Assembly: GCA_038061695.1 (NCBI GenBank)
Contig: JBBTYT010000008.1
Location: 1-34,146, forward strand
Origin: M10-OD1-4 sp038061695
Lineage (GTDB): Bacteria; Patescibacteriota; Minisyncoccia; GWC2-36-17; M10-OD1-4
DNA length: 34,146 bases
Direction: 5' to 3'
Shown: positions 22,473-31,369 of the stretch, in pieces
How positions within the stretch are numbered: the first letter of the stretch is position 1
Layout: the number at the start of each line of letters is the position of its first letter
Translations under genes and position numbers: made by a program
The notes under the pieces: model-generated
Seen by the model: the letters and a program-made list of their open reading frames with translations, nothing else
Told to the model about the DNA's origin: nothing
The model's database searches: none

Positions 22473-23642
22473 ATGAAAATAAGAACAATAAGAGATGTAA
22501 ACATTGAAAATAAGCGCGTTTTTTTACGCGTTGATTTTAATGTTTCTATTAAAGATGGATATATAGAGGATGACTTTAAGATCAAAGCTGTTTTAGAAAC
22601 AATAAAATATTTATTAGAAAAAAAAGCAAAGATAATTATAGCTACTCATTTTGGAAGACCGGAAGGAAATGTCGTTCCAGAGTTTTCATTAAAAATAATT
22701 TCAAAGAGATTAGAGGAGTTACTGGGTGTTAAGGTTGGTTTTATCTCAGATTGCATAGGTGAAAAAGTCAAAGAGGTCGTTCATTCTCTTGAATCAGGAG
22801 AGATATTAATGTTGGAGAATTTAAGATTTCATAAAGAGGAAGACGAAAATGATGAAACATTTGCTTCTGAACTAGCATTACTAGCTGATATCTATGTAAA
22901 TGATGCTTTTGCAGTTGCTCATAGAGAAAATGCTTCTGTTTCCGCTATAACAAAATTTATACCTTCTTACGCAGGTTTTTTAATGGAAAAAGAGTATAAT
23001 ATTTTAAGTGATGTTTATGATAATCCAAAAAAACCGTTAGTTATTGTTATGGGTGGTTCAAAAATCCTAACAAAAGTTAAACTTATTAAAAGATTTTTAG
23101 ATAAAGCAGATCATATTCTTGTCGGAGGAGTTATCGCTAATGTCATATTGAATGCAAAGGGAATATCAATCGGTAAATCAAAGCTAGATGACGGCGTGAT
23201 AGCAGAATTTGCATCTTTAGATTTATCATCTCCGAAGTTGCATATGCCAATTGATCTTGTTGTTGCTAAGGAGATATCGGAAAATGCAGAGACGAGAATT
23301 GTCGCTACCGGAAATGTCGTTGCTGATGATATAATTTTAGATATAGGCCCATTATCAGTTGATTATTTTTCAAACATTATAAAAGATGCTAATATCATTA
23401 TTTGGAATGGTCCGCTTGGATATTTTGAGATGAATAAGTTTGCTAAAGGTACTAATAATTTTGCAAGCGCCTTATGCAATAATAAAGCTTATAGAATAGT
23501 TGGTGGAGGAGAATCTATAGTTGCCTTAGCTCAGAAAGGAGAGTTGGAAGATATTGATTTTGTTTCAACCGGAGGCGGAGCTATGTTAGGGTTATTGGCA
23601 GGAGATCCAATGCCAGGGATAATTAATTTATTGGTAAATTAA
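22473..23642 (+). CDS. pgk: phosphoglycerate kinase
   Basis: Transfers phosphate from 1,3-bisphosphoglycerate to ADP, an ATP-producing step of glycolysis. It shows RVDFNVSI and ATHFGRPEG in the N-domain, LENLRFHKEE, NDAFAVAHRENASV, VMGGSKILTKVKLI and, in the C-domain, IWNGPLGYFE with the KGT loop and VGGGESIVAL. The latter two bind the nucleotide. The length of 389 is normal. It probably starts a transcript with the PilT-like gene (18 nt downstream), recJ and the RNase H gene, since all are tightly spaced. Confidence 0.96.
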   Translation: MKIRTIRDVNIENKRVFLRVDFNVSIKDGYIEDDFKIKAVLETIKYLLEKKAKIIIATHFGRPEGNVVPEFSLKIISKRLEELLGVKVGFISDCIGEKVKEVVHSLESGEILMLENLRFHKEEDENDETFASELALLADIYVNDAFAVAHRENASVSAITKFIPSYAGFLMEKEYNILSDVYDNPKKPLVIVMGGSKILTKVKLIKRFLDKADHILVGGVIANVILNAKGISIGKSKLDDGVIAEFASLDLSSPKLHMPIDLVVAKEISENAETRIVATGNVVADDIILDIGPLSVDYFSNIIKDANIIIWNGPLGYFEMNKFAKGTNNFASALCNNKAYRIVGGGESIVALAQKGELEDIDFVSTGGGAMLGLLAGDPMPGIINLLVN

Positions 23643-23660
23643 AATTAACTGAATAATAAA

Positions 23661-24674
23661 ATGGATAATCAAGTTATAGAAAAATTTAATAATTTATTAA
23701 CTCTTTCAGTCAGGAAGGAAGCATCAGATGTGTATTTAATTTCAGGACAGAAACCATCAGCTAAGATTCATGGGAATTTGGAATTTTTAGCTCAAGAGAA
23801 TGTTGATCCGGATCTATTAGCGGAATTTGTTTTTAATATTTTACCAAGTGAAGAGGCTAGAGAAAAAGTCGCTCAAGGTTATGAGTTTGATATGATTTAT
23901 AGATTTGGAGAAAATAGATTTAGAACAAATATTCATCTTCAACAAGGAGCATTCGCTTTATCCATTCGTATTATTGTCAGTAATATTCCTACGCCTGAAT
24001 TTTTGGGATTTTCTCCTGTTATGATGAAGTTGGCCAAATTAAAAAAGGGTCTTATTCTCTTAACAGGATCTACCGCTTCAGGTAAATCATCTGTTATAGC
24101 CTCTCTTTTAAATATGATAAATTCTGAGAGTAAAGTTCATATCATAACGATTGAGGATCCTATAGAGTTTATATATCCTGTAAAACAAAGTGTAATAGAG
24201 CAAAGACAAATAGGAGTTGACAGTCATTCTTTTTACGATGCTTTAAGGGCTTCATTCAGACAAGATCCAGATGTTATTATGATAGGAGAGTTAAGGGATC
24301 TTGAGTCAATAGAAACAGCTCTTATGGCGTCAGAGACCGGTCATTTGGTTTTTGCAACTATTCATAGCTCTTCTACAGTTGAATCAATAGAAAGAATAGT
24401 AAATATGTTTCCGGCAGTTCAATCTCAACAGATACTCAATCAACTTGCCAGCAACTTAGTCGCAGTTGTTTCAAGAGAGCTATTACACAAAAAGGGTGGA
24501 GTAGGTAGAATAGCTTCTTATGAGATTATGGTAAATACTCCTGCTGTTTCCAGTCTGATTAGGGAGCACAGACTTCCTAATATAGTTTCTGTTATGCAGA
24601 TGGGATCTAGAGATGGTATGACAACTATGTCTCAGTCAAAAGCGGATCTAAGATCAAAAGGTTTGATAGAATAG
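23661..24674 (+). CDS. type IV pilus retraction ATPase, PilT family
   Basis: A 337-residue secretion-superfamily ATPase of the PilT/PilU type. It has the PAS-like N-domain, Walker A GSTASGKS (residues 136-143), the Asp box IITIEDPIEF, the Walker B region FRQDPDVIMIGELRD and the HIS box ATIHSSSTVESIERIV. PilT disassembles the pilus to power twitching or DNA uptake. The usual Walker A is GPTGSGKS, so two residues differ while the lysine and serine are kept. No pilin or PilB gene is nearby, so the partners are elsewhere. It lies between pgk and recJ with short gaps. Confidence 0.88.
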   Translation: MDNQVIEKFNNLLTLSVRKEASDVYLISGQKPSAKIHGNLEFLAQENVDPDLLAEFVFNILPSEEAREKVAQGYEFDMIYRFGENRFRTNIHLQQGAFALSIRIIVSNIPTPEFLGFSPVMMKLAKLKKGLILLTGSTASGKSSVIASLLNMINSESKVHIITIEDPIEFIYPVKQSVIEQRQIGVDSHSFYDALRASFRQDPDVIMIGELRDLESIETALMASETGHLVFATIHSSSTVESIERIVNMFPAVQSQQILNQLASNLVAVVSRELLHKKGGVGRIASYEIMVNTPAVSSLIREHRLPNIVSVMQMGSRDGMTTMSQSKADLRSKGLIE

Positions 24675-24686
24675 AATTTTACATAA

Positions 24687-26459
24687 ATGAGCAGAAAAGA
24701 ATTGCAATCTGAAAAGGTTTGGAATGTTTATGATAATATTAAAGATGATATATTAAATGAACTTTCAGAATATCCAAAGATAATATCTCAACTTCTATAC
24801 AATAGAGGGATAAAGAATAAGGAAGAGGCAAATCAATTTTTTAATCCCGATTATACGAAAGATATAAAAGATCCTTTTTGTATTTTTGGCTTAGAAAGTG
24901 CTGTTGAAAGAATAAAAAAAGCGATAGAAAAGAAAGAAAGAATAGTCATATATCATGATTATGATGCAGATGGAGTTTGTGGCGCTGTAGTTGTTGCCTC
25001 AACTTTTAAAGAGCTTGGTGTCTCTTTTGAAACTTATACGCCAGATAGACAAAAAGAAGGATATGGCTTAAATAAAAAGGCCATAGAAGGCATAGTTAAA
25101 AATGGCGCAGATCTTTTAATTACAGTGGATTGCGGTATAACAAATGTTGATGAGGTGAATATGCTTAATGAGTTTAATGTTGATGTGATAATAATAGATC
25201 ATCATTTGCCATCTCATATTTTGCCAAACGCTTATTCTATAGTAAATCCAAAACAAAAAGCATGCAAATATGAATTTAAGGATATGTGTGCTGCCGGAGT
25301 TGCTTTTAAGGTATGTTTTGCCTTATTACATTCTGATCTTGGAAAAAAAATTGGTGTAAAAGAAGGATTTGAAAAGTGGCTTCTGGACGTCGTAGCTATA
25401 GCAACAATAGCTGATATGATGCCTTTATTGGGTGAAAATAGGACTCTTGTTAAGTATGGTCTTATGGTTATAAGAAAAACCAAAAGGATAGGTTTAAAAA
25501 AACTCTTAGCTGTTGCAAGAATACCTAAAAGTGGCATTGACTCAAATATGATAGCTTTTCAAATTGCTCCCAAAATAAATGCGACATCAAGAATGACGCA
25601 TGCTTCCATCTCTTACGATCTTTTATTTACCGAAAAAGAGGATGTGGCGGAAAAACTTATTTTATTGGTTGAAATTGCAAATAGCGACAGGAGAAAATTT
25701 GTTGATAAAGCTGTTAAAGAAGCAATATTTTGGATAGAGAAGGATATTCAAGAAAAAAAGAATATTCAAGATGTTATTGTCATTGGCAATGATGAATGGA
25801 CACCCGGTATAGCTGGTCTTGTATCAAGCAGGCTGACCGAGATCTATAATAAGCCATCTTTTGTTTACGGAAGAGTGGGGAATATTTTTAAGGGTTCTTG
25901 TAGAAGTATAGGTTTTTTTAATATTGTTGAGGTTATGGATGAATGCGCAAAGAGAGATAAAGGTATTTTTAAGGCATTTGGTGGTCATGCCGGAGCTGGC
26001 GGGTTTTCTGTTTTTGAAGAAAAAATTGGAGATTTCAAAAAAAATATCTCGGAGATTTCAAAAAATAAGTTAAAAGATGCATCAAAAATTCCTCTTTTAA
26101 ATATAGATGCAATGATGTCGCAAGATGAGATAAATAAAGATGTTTTAAGTTGGATTTTAAAGTTTGAGCCTTATGGTCAAGGTAATAGCGCGCCATTATT
26201 TTTAGCCGAAGGTTTCTCTATTCAAGGGATAAAGTTAGTCGGTAATGGAGAGAAGCATTTAAAATTGAAATTAAGATCAGTGATTGACGGCAAAGATAAT
26301 AAATTTTTTGATGCGGTCTGGTTTAATGTTCCTGAGAATTTTCGTAAAATGCAAAAAGATGATAAAATTGATATTGTATTTACTATGGAAGAGAATGAAT
26401 GGAATGGAAATAAGAATATACAATTAAAATTAAAAGATATCAAATTTTCAGCAAAATAA
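24687..26459 (+). CDS. recJ: single-stranded-DNA-specific exonuclease RecJ
   Basis: RecJ degrades single-stranded DNA 5' to 3' in recombination and repair. It is a DHH-family phosphoesterase: motif I is HDYDADGVCG (about residues 90-99), motif II VDCGITN, motif III IDHHLPS (about 170-176), followed by the DHHA1 glycine-rich GGHAGAGGFS near residue 435. The C-terminal OB-like domain follows. The 590-residue length is standard. It is 12 nt after the PilT-like gene and 6 nt before the RNase H gene. TGATAGAAT across the upstream stop codon resembles an extended -10, possibly by chance. Confidence 0.93.
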   Translation: MSRKELQSEKVWNVYDNIKDDILNELSEYPKIISQLLYNRGIKNKEEANQFFNPDYTKDIKDPFCIFGLESAVERIKKAIEKKERIVIYHDYDADGVCGAVVVASTFKELGVSFETYTPDRQKEGYGLNKKAIEGIVKNGADLLITVDCGITNVDEVNMLNEFNVDVIIIDHHLPSHILPNAYSIVNPKQKACKYEFKDMCAAGVAFKVCFALLHSDLGKKIGVKEGFEKWLLDVVAIATIADMMPLLGENRTLVKYGLMVIRKTKRIGLKKLLAVARIPKSGIDSNMIAFQIAPKINATSRMTHASISYDLLFTEKEDVAEKLILLVEIANSDRRKFVDKAVKEAIFWIEKDIQEKKNIQDVIVIGNDEWTPGIAGLVSSRLTEIYNKPSFVYGRVGNIFKGSCRSIGFFNIVEVMDECAKRDKGIFKAFGGHAGAGGFSVFEEKIGDFKKNISEISKNKLKDASKIPLLNIDAMMSQDEINKDVLSWILKFEPYGQGNSAPLFLAEGFSIQGIKLVGNGEKHLKLKLRSVIDGKDNKFFDAVWFNVPENFRKMQKDDKIDIVFTMEENEWNGNKNIQLKLKDIKFSAK

Positions 26460-26465
26460 AATAAT

Positions 26466-26882
26466 ATGAATAAAATAATTATTTACACAGATGGTGGGTC
26501 AAGAGGGAATCCAGGACCTTCCGCAATAGGGATAGTGATTAAAAATGATAAAGAAGAAATTTTAAAAACCTACGGAGAGAAGATAGGTATCGGAACAAAT
26601 AATGAAGCCGAATATAAAGCTATAATATTTGCCTTACAAAAGGCGAAACTTTTATTAGGTAAAACAAAGACAAAACAGTTGGATGTTCATATGAAAATGG
26701 ACTCAGAGCTTGCTGTTAAGCAATTGACTGGCGAATATAAATTGATGAATGAAAATATTCAAAGATTTTTTATTGAAATTCATAATTTAAAAACAGAGTT
26801 TAAAAATGTAACATTTGAGCATATTAGAAGAGAATTTAACAAGGAGGCGGATAGAGCTTTAAACGATGCCTTAGATAAGTAA
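26466..26882 (+). CDS. ribonuclease HI family protein
   Basis: A 138-residue RNase H type I fold enzyme, which cuts RNA in RNA-DNA hybrids. The likely catalytic residues are Asp9 in YTDGGSRGNPGP, Glu49 in TNNEAEYKA, Asp79 in MKMDSELAV and Asp129 in FNKEADRAL. The TNNEAEY form is that of the short RnhA-like proteins (as in B. subtilis YpdQ and archaeal RNase HI) rather than E. coli RnhA. It lacks the basic protrusion. It follows recJ by 6 nt, a sensible pairing for R-loop and repair work. Confidence 0.9.
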   Translation: MNKIIIYTDGGSRGNPGPSAIGIVIKNDKEEILKTYGEKIGIGTNNEAEYKAIIFALQKAKLLLGKTKTKQLDVHMKMDSELAVKQLTGEYKLMNENIQRFFIEIHNLKTEFKNVTFEHIRREFNKEADRALNDALDK

Positions 26883-26908
26883 TATATAAAATGTATGAGT
26901 ATAATATA

Positions 26909-26937
26909 TTGTCAAATAGTGAATACTATGCTATAAT
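26909..26937 (+). promoter_or_regulatory. near-consensus promoter of rnpB
   Basis: TTGTCA (26909-26914), a spacer of exactly 17 nt and TATAAT (26932-26937). Transcription should start near 26944, about 25 nt before the predicted mature 5' end of RNase P RNA. This is the best-matching promoter in the window. Confidence 0.8.
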
Positions 26938-26968
26938 AATAAAGTTCTTTTATATCATAGATTCTTAT

Positions 26969-27323
26969 TCAGAGCAAACATAAGATCAAGAGGTAATCGC
27001 TGTTGGGCTCAAGCTCAATAGAGGAAAGTCCGGACATCTATTCAATGCTTCGGCATTGATAAAGGTAGCGGCTAACGGCCGTCGGGAGAGATCCTAGAGG
27101 TGCGAGCAGAGACGCCTTATTTCGAAAGATTTAAGGATCCCTTATGGGATAGCTTTTATAGAAATATAAAAGGTGAAACGGCTAAATCCTTACTGGATGC
27201 AAGACAGTATTTAATCTATTTATTTAGATTAAGGTAGTCGCATGAGCTTAGCAGTAATGCTGAGCCAAGATAAATGATTACCCATGACAAAATCCGGCTT
27301 ATTTTTATCTTGGTTTGCTCTGA
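26969..27323 (+). ncRNA. rnpB: RNase P RNA, bacterial type A-like
   Basis: The catalytic RNA that matures tRNA 5' ends. The universally conserved block GAGGAAAGTCCGGAC is at 27021-27035, and its 3' P4 partner ACAAAATCCGGCTTA at about 27287-27301. The ends pair as helix P1: TCAGAGCAAAC (26969-26979) with GTTTGCTCTGA (27313-27323). Other recognisable parts are AGAGACG (27107-27113) and GGTGAAACGG (27171-27180). The total of about 355 nt is typical. No terminator follows; the next gene starts 40 nt later, so the primary transcript probably continues into it and is cut to release the RNA. Confidence 0.93.
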
Positions 27324-27363
27324 GTGAGTGTCTGTTTATTTAAATAAGAGGAGAGTTATATTT

Positions 27364-27627
27364 ATGTCTAAGCATAATAAGTCCAGTGAAGTAATAATAC
27401 AAGAATTACAAGCAAATGTTAACAATATGGTTACATTGATTTTGTTGGAAGGAACAGTGGTGCTTTGTAAGATCGTAAAGTATGATGATATTACAAAGAT
27501 ACTTACAATAAAAACAAGCAAGAGTTATCTCCGAAGGACTGGAAGAGGCGGTTACATTAATAATGACCGTCAAGAGTCAGATTTAAATATTCATCAGGTG
27601 CGAAGTGTAATGCCCTCGCAATCATAA
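27364..27627 (+). CDS. small protein with Sm/Hfq-like sequence pattern
   Basis: An 87-residue protein not assigned to a family with certainty. The segment NNMVTLILLEGTVVLCKIVKY then DDITKILTI fits the Sm1 pattern (strand, xGxxxxGxxxxxD), and the end LNIHQVRSVMPSQS resembles the Hfq Sm2 end (KHAISTVVPS). Between them is an extra basic loop of about 20 residues (SYLRRTGRGGYINNDRQ). The frame is open back to a GTG at 27328, but the ATG at 27364 is chosen because GAGGAG (27348-27353) lies 10 nt before it, among the best Shine-Dalgarno sequences here. It follows rnpB on the same transcript. An RNA-binding role is inference. Confidence 0.6.
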   Translation: MSKHNKSSEVIIQELQANVNNMVTLILLEGTVVLCKIVKYDDITKILTIKTSKSYLRRTGRGGYINNDRQESDLNIHQVRSVMPSQS

Positions 27628-27632
27628 GTATA

Positions 27633-27665
27633 AAAAGGGGTGTCATCTTGATGCCCTTTTAATTT
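27633..27665 (+). terminator. intrinsic terminator after the rnpB-associated gene
   Basis: AAAAGGG (27633-27639) pairs with CCCTTTT (27654-27660), with CAT/ATG extending the stem inside after a bulge, then AATTTT. It lies just after the stop codon and would end the rnpB transcript. Confidence 0.6.
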
Positions 27666-27712
27666 TATCAAAAATTCTATATTATGCTTAGTAGGTCTAA
27701 TATCCATTTATT

Positions 27713-29098
27713 GTGAGAAAAACATCATTATTTTTTACGGTAATACTTCTTCCGCTTGATTTTATCATGCTTTTTGTTGCGGCTATATCTGCGTATTTTT
27801 TGCGTACAAGCGCCTTTGTTTCACAGTTGAGGCCTGTTTTATTTTTTGAGCATCTGCCATTTGAAAAATATATTATTTTAGTTGTGTATGTTATCCCTTT
27901 TTGGTTAGTTTTATTTGCCTTAATTGGACTTTATAGAGTAAACAAGAAAAGTATGTTGGAGGAATCTTTTCAGATAATTTCCGCTGTTTCTTTAGCTATG
28001 ATGTCAGTGATAATTTATATTTTCTTACAGAGTGAGCAATTTGATTCGAGATTTATTATTTTAGCTATTTGGTTTTTTTCAATATTTTATATTATTTTAG
28101 GCAGGGTTACTTTAAAAAGAATAGAAAAATATTTAACTGTAAGACATGGATTTGGCTTGCAGAAAACTTTAGTCATAGGCTCTGATAATATCTCAAACAT
28201 TCTTGTGGAAGAGATGAGATTAAAACCAGGATTTGGCTATATTGTTGTGCAAAAAGTTTCAAATATTGATTTAAATTATATTCAGAAGATTGTGGAAGAT
28301 AAAGATGTAGAGACAATTGTTGTTGGTCAATCAGATTATCCTGCTGATTCTATGGTGGCGCTTGCCGAGTTCTGTCAGCTAAACAGAGTTAATTTTAAAT
28401 TTGCGCCGACAATTTTTCAAGCTTTGGCTACAAATATTAATATAGATACTTTATCCGGAATACCTCTGATGGAGATTAAATATACTTCTTTGGATGGCTG
28501 GGGAAAGATAATAAAAAGAGTTGTGGATATATTTTGGTCTTTATTCGGTATAATCTTTTTATCTCCATTTTTCTTTGCATTAGCTCTTATTATAAAATTA
28601 GATTCAAGTGGTCCTGTTTTTGTTAAGCTAAAGAGAGTAACGCAAGGTAAAGCTTTCTCTCTTTACAAGTTCAGATCAATGATTAAAAATGCGGAGGATA
28701 TAAAGAATGACTTAATAGAAAAAAATGAAAGAAAAGATGGTCCTTTGTTCAAAATAAGAAATGATCCTCGCATTACAAAAGTCGGCAGGTTTATCAGGAA
28801 GACAAGATTGGATGAATTTGCTCAGCTTTTTAATGTACTTAAAGGCGATATGTCTCTTGTTGGTCCAAGACCGCATCAGCCAGATGAGATTGAAAAATAT
28901 GAAAAACATCATAAGAAAGTTCTAACAATAAAGGCAGGTATGACCGGTATGGCTCAAGTTTCAGGATCTTCAGATTTACCTTTTGAAGAGGAGGTCAAGC
29001 TGGATATTTATTATATAGAAAACTGGTCTTTATTCTTAGATATAAAGATTCTTTTGAGGACAATATTTATTTTATTTAAAGATAGATCAGCATGTTAG
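27713..29098 (+). CDS. polyprenyl-phosphate sugar phosphotransferase (WcaJ-like)
   Basis: A 461-residue membrane enzyme that starts glycan synthesis by moving a sugar phosphate from a nucleotide sugar to undecaprenyl phosphate. The N-terminal third has four membrane segments, then a Rossmann-like middle domain (LVIGSDNISNILVEEM). The C-terminal catalytic domain (about residue 265 onward) contains KRVVDIFWSLFGIIF, YKFRSM near residue 319, RKTRLDEFAQLFNVLKGDMS and LVGPRP. The start is GTG. It opens a surface-polysaccharide locus with three GT4 enzymes downstream. Which sugar it uses cannot be told. Confidence 0.92.
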   Translation: MRKTSLFFTVILLPLDFIMLFVAAISAYFLRTSAFVSQLRPVLFFEHLPFEKYIILVVYVIPFWLVLFALIGLYRVNKKSMLEESFQIISAVSLAMMSVIIYIFLQSEQFDSRFIILAIWFFSIFYIILGRVTLKRIEKYLTVRHGFGLQKTLVIGSDNISNILVEEMRLKPGFGYIVVQKVSNIDLNYIQKIVEDKDVETIVVGQSDYPADSMVALAEFCQLNRVNFKFAPTIFQALATNINIDTLSGIPLMEIKYTSLDGWGKIIKRVVDIFWSLFGIIFLSPFFFALALIIKLDSSGPVFVKLKRVTQGKAFSLYKFRSMIKNAEDIKNDLIEKNERKDGPLFKIRNDPRITKVGRFIRKTRLDEFAQLFNVLKGDMSLVGPRPHQPDEIEKYEKHHKKVLTIKAGMTGMAQVSGSSDLPFEEEVKLDIYYIENWSLFLDIKILLRTIFILFKDRSAC

Positions 29099-29101
29099 CC
29101 A

Positions 29102-29148
29102 TAGCTTATAGTTTTTAGGATTTTCTGAAAGCTAAAAGCTGTAAGTTA
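29102..29148 (+). repeat. 17-bp hairpin before the first GT4 gene
   Basis: TAGCTTATAGTTTTTAG (29102-29118) pairs with CTAAAAGCTGTAAGTTA (29132-29148) around a 13-nt loop. Three of the 17 pairs are G-U, so the structure forms better as plus-strand RNA than as minus. No T-run follows. It ends 11 nt before the ATG at 29160. Words such as GAAAGCTAAAAG resemble the element before ruvX. Confidence 0.6.
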
Positions 29149-29159
29149 AAAACTAATTT

Positions 29160-30251
29160 ATGCGTGTAGCTTTAGTTCATGATTATTTAACGCAATATGG
29201 TGGAGCAGAGAGGGTTTTGGAGGTGTTTTGTGAAATATATCCGGATGCGCCAATTTATACTTTAATTTATGATGAAAAGCTTGTTCAAGAGAAATTTCCT
29301 GGAAGAAAAATATATCCTTCATTCTTGCAAAAAGTACCATTTGCAAAAAAAAGGCATAGAAGTTTTTTAGTTTTGATGCCTCTTGCGATAGAACAATTTG
29401 ATTTTTCAAAATATGACTTAGTCATCTCAGATACTGCCTCTTATGCAAAGGGCGTAATAACATTACCAAGCACAAGGCATATTTGTTATTGTCATACATC
29501 TACAAGATACGCCTGGGATGATTCGCATAAATACATAAGAGATTTTCCTTTCCCAGGATTTATCAAAAAATTTATTCCTTATTTTATGACATATATAAGA
29601 ACATGGGATTTTCAAGCCTCTCAAAGACCTGATTTTTATTTAGCAAATTCTAATTTTGTTGCGCAAAGGATATTAAAATATTATAAACAGGAGGCTCAAG
29701 TGGCACATCCGCCAGTTGATATTTTTAAATTTTATCCATCGGAAAATAAAGGAAATGAAAGTTATTTTTTGATGGTAGGCAGGCTTCTATCTTATAAAAG
29801 GTTTGATCTTGCAATATCGGCATTTTCAAAAATAGGTTTGCCTTTAAAGGTTATTGGAGATGGTCCAGAGAGAAAAAAACTTGAAAGGATAGCAGGGGAT
29901 AATATTGAATTTTTAGGAGCTTTAAATGATGAGGATTTAAAAGGTTATTATCAGAAAGCAAAAGCTCTTATATTCCCACAGGAGGAGGATTTTGGCATTG
30001 TTCCACTTGAAGCGATGGCATGCGGAAGACCTGTTATAGCATATAAAAAAGGTGGTGCTAAGGAAACGGTTTTAGACTATCAAACAGGGATATTTTTTAA
30101 TAATCAGACTGAAGATGATCTTATTGATGCTCTAAAAAGATTTGATAATTTAAATTTTGACAGCAAGTTTATTAGATGTCATGCTGAAAAATTCAGTAAG
30201 GATATTTTTAAAGAAAAAATTAAAAAATTTATTTATGAACATAGGTTTTGA
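29160..30251 (+). CDS. glycosyltransferase family 4 protein
   Basis: A 363-residue GT-B retaining glycosyltransferase. The N-domain begins MRVALVHDYLTQYGGAERVL, the acceptor-side glycine-rich loop typical of this group. The C-domain has FLMVGRLLSYKRFDLAI and the GT4 donor-site motif EEDFGIVPLEAMACGRPV (about residues 275-292). It would transfer a sugar from a nucleotide donor to the lipid-linked glycan started by the WcaJ-like enzyme. It ends in TGA and overlaps the next glycosyltransferase gene by 17 nt, which implies coupled translation. Confidence 0.92.
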   Translation: MRVALVHDYLTQYGGAERVLEVFCEIYPDAPIYTLIYDEKLVQEKFPGRKIYPSFLQKVPFAKKRHRSFLVLMPLAIEQFDFSKYDLVISDTASYAKGVITLPSTRHICYCHTSTRYAWDDSHKYIRDFPFPGFIKKFIPYFMTYIRTWDFQASQRPDFYLANSNFVAQRILKYYKQEAQVAHPPVDIFKFYPSENKGNESYFLMVGRLLSYKRFDLAISAFSKIGLPLKVIGDGPERKKLERIAGDNIEFLGALNDEDLKGYYQKAKALIFPQEEDFGIVPLEAMACGRPVIAYKKGGAKETVLDYQTGIFFNNQTEDDLIDALKRFDNLNFDSKFIRCHAEKFSKDIFKEKIKKFIYEHRF

Positions 30252-31365
30252 TTTACGGACAATAGCACAAGGTAGGCAGACAGGAGTAGAAGAATATACT
30301 TTAAGTATTTTACGCGAAATTTTAAAAAGTAAAGATGATAATTTTTTGCTTTTTTATAATGCTTTTTCAAAGATAGATTTAGAAGAAGATATTTTAAATA
30401 AAGAAAATGTTTTTTTGAATGATTTTAATATTCCAAATAAATTATTGTATATATTCTTATTATTTAATATTCCTAAGTTTGATAAGATTGTTGGTGGAAC
30501 AGATGTTTTTTTCTCGCCTCATTTTTTATCAGCACCGACAACAAAAAAAACGAAAAAGATTATTACATTTCATGATCTCTCTTTTTTGCATTATCCAGAA
30601 TTTTTCTTATTCAAAAAAAAATATTGGCACCTTTCTCAACATCCAAAAAAACAGGCAATGGAGGCCGATAGAATAATAGCCATATCAGAATCAACTAAAA
30701 GCGATTTGGTGAATTTTTATAATATAAAAGAGGAGAAAATATCTGTTATTTATTCCGGCGTAGGTGAAAGCTTTAAGCAGATATCAAAAAACAACAAAAA
30801 CTTAGAAAGAGTTAAGAATAAATATAATCTTCCGGATAATTTTATTCTTTATCTTGGTACGATAGAGCCAAGGAAGAATATTTTAGGTATTATTGAGGCA
30901 TTTGAGGCTGTAAGAGAAAAAAGAAAAATATCCCTTGTTATCGCAGGTTCTTTCGGTTGGCTTTTTTCTGATATAATAAAAAGAGTAAAAATCTCAAAGT
31001 TTAGAGATGATATAATATTTACGAATTTTATCGATCAGGATGATAAGGTTTATCTTTATAATTTAGCGGAGATATTTGTCTATCCAAGCTTTTTTGAGGG
31101 TTTTGGTTTTCCTCCGCTTGAGGCAATGGCTTCCGGTGTGCCGACTATAACTTCAAATTGTTCATCTCTTCCAGAGGTTGTTGGTAATGCAGGCATTATG
31201 ATTGATCCATATAAGCCGTCAGAAATAGCAGAGGCGATTGATATGGTTTTGGAAGATAATAATTTAAGAAATATTCTTAGTATTAGAGGAGTAGATCAGG
31301 CGAAAAATTTTAATTGGCAAAAAACAGGAATAGAAACATTAAATATTATTAAAAGTTTTAAATAA
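30235..31365 (+). CDS. glycosyltransferase family 4 protein
   Basis: A 376-residue GT-B enzyme from the chosen ATG at 30235. The frame is open to 30157, but only the start at 30235 gives the usual MNIGFDLRTIAQGRQTGVEEY N-terminus. Its C-domain shows ILYLGTIEPRKNILGIIEAF and the donor motif EGFGFPPLEAMASGVP (about residues 287-302), then SLPEVVGNAGIMIDP. It resembles mannosyltransferase-type GT4 proteins and the third GT4 in this locus, so the two may be old duplicates with different linkages. It overlaps its upstream neighbour by 17 nt; the TerC gene follows after 4 nt. Confidence 0.92.
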   Translation: MNIGFDLRTIAQGRQTGVEEYTLSILREILKSKDDNFLLFYNAFSKIDLEEDILNKENVFLNDFNIPNKLLYIFLLFNIPKFDKIVGGTDVFFSPHFLSAPTTKKTKKIITFHDLSFLHYPEFFLFKKKYWHLSQHPKKQAMEADRIIAISESTKSDLVNFYNIKEEKISVIYSGVGESFKQISKNNKNLERVKNKYNLPDNFILYLGTIEPRKNILGIIEAFEAVREKRKISLVIAGSFGWLFSDIIKRVKISKFRDDIIFTNFIDQDDKVYLYNLAEIFVYPSFFEGFGFPPLEAMASGVPTITSNCSSLPEVVGNAGIMIDPYKPSEIAEAIDMVLEDNNLRNILSIRGVDQAKNFNWQKTGIETLNIIKSFK

Positions 31366-31369
31366 AAAT

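Noticed and set aside
27328..27363. GTG start for the rnpB-linked small gene
   Set aside because: It starts only 5 nt after the RNase P RNA end, has no ribosome-binding site, and would place the GAGGAG sequence inside the coding region.
30157..30234. Upstream extension of the second GT4 frame
   Set aside because: GT4 proteins of this type start at MNIGFDLR; the extension overlaps the preceding gene for no reason.
30419..30676. 85-codon plus-strand open frame inside the second GT4 gene
   Set aside because: Out-of-frame shadow with no recognisable motif and no separate start signal.
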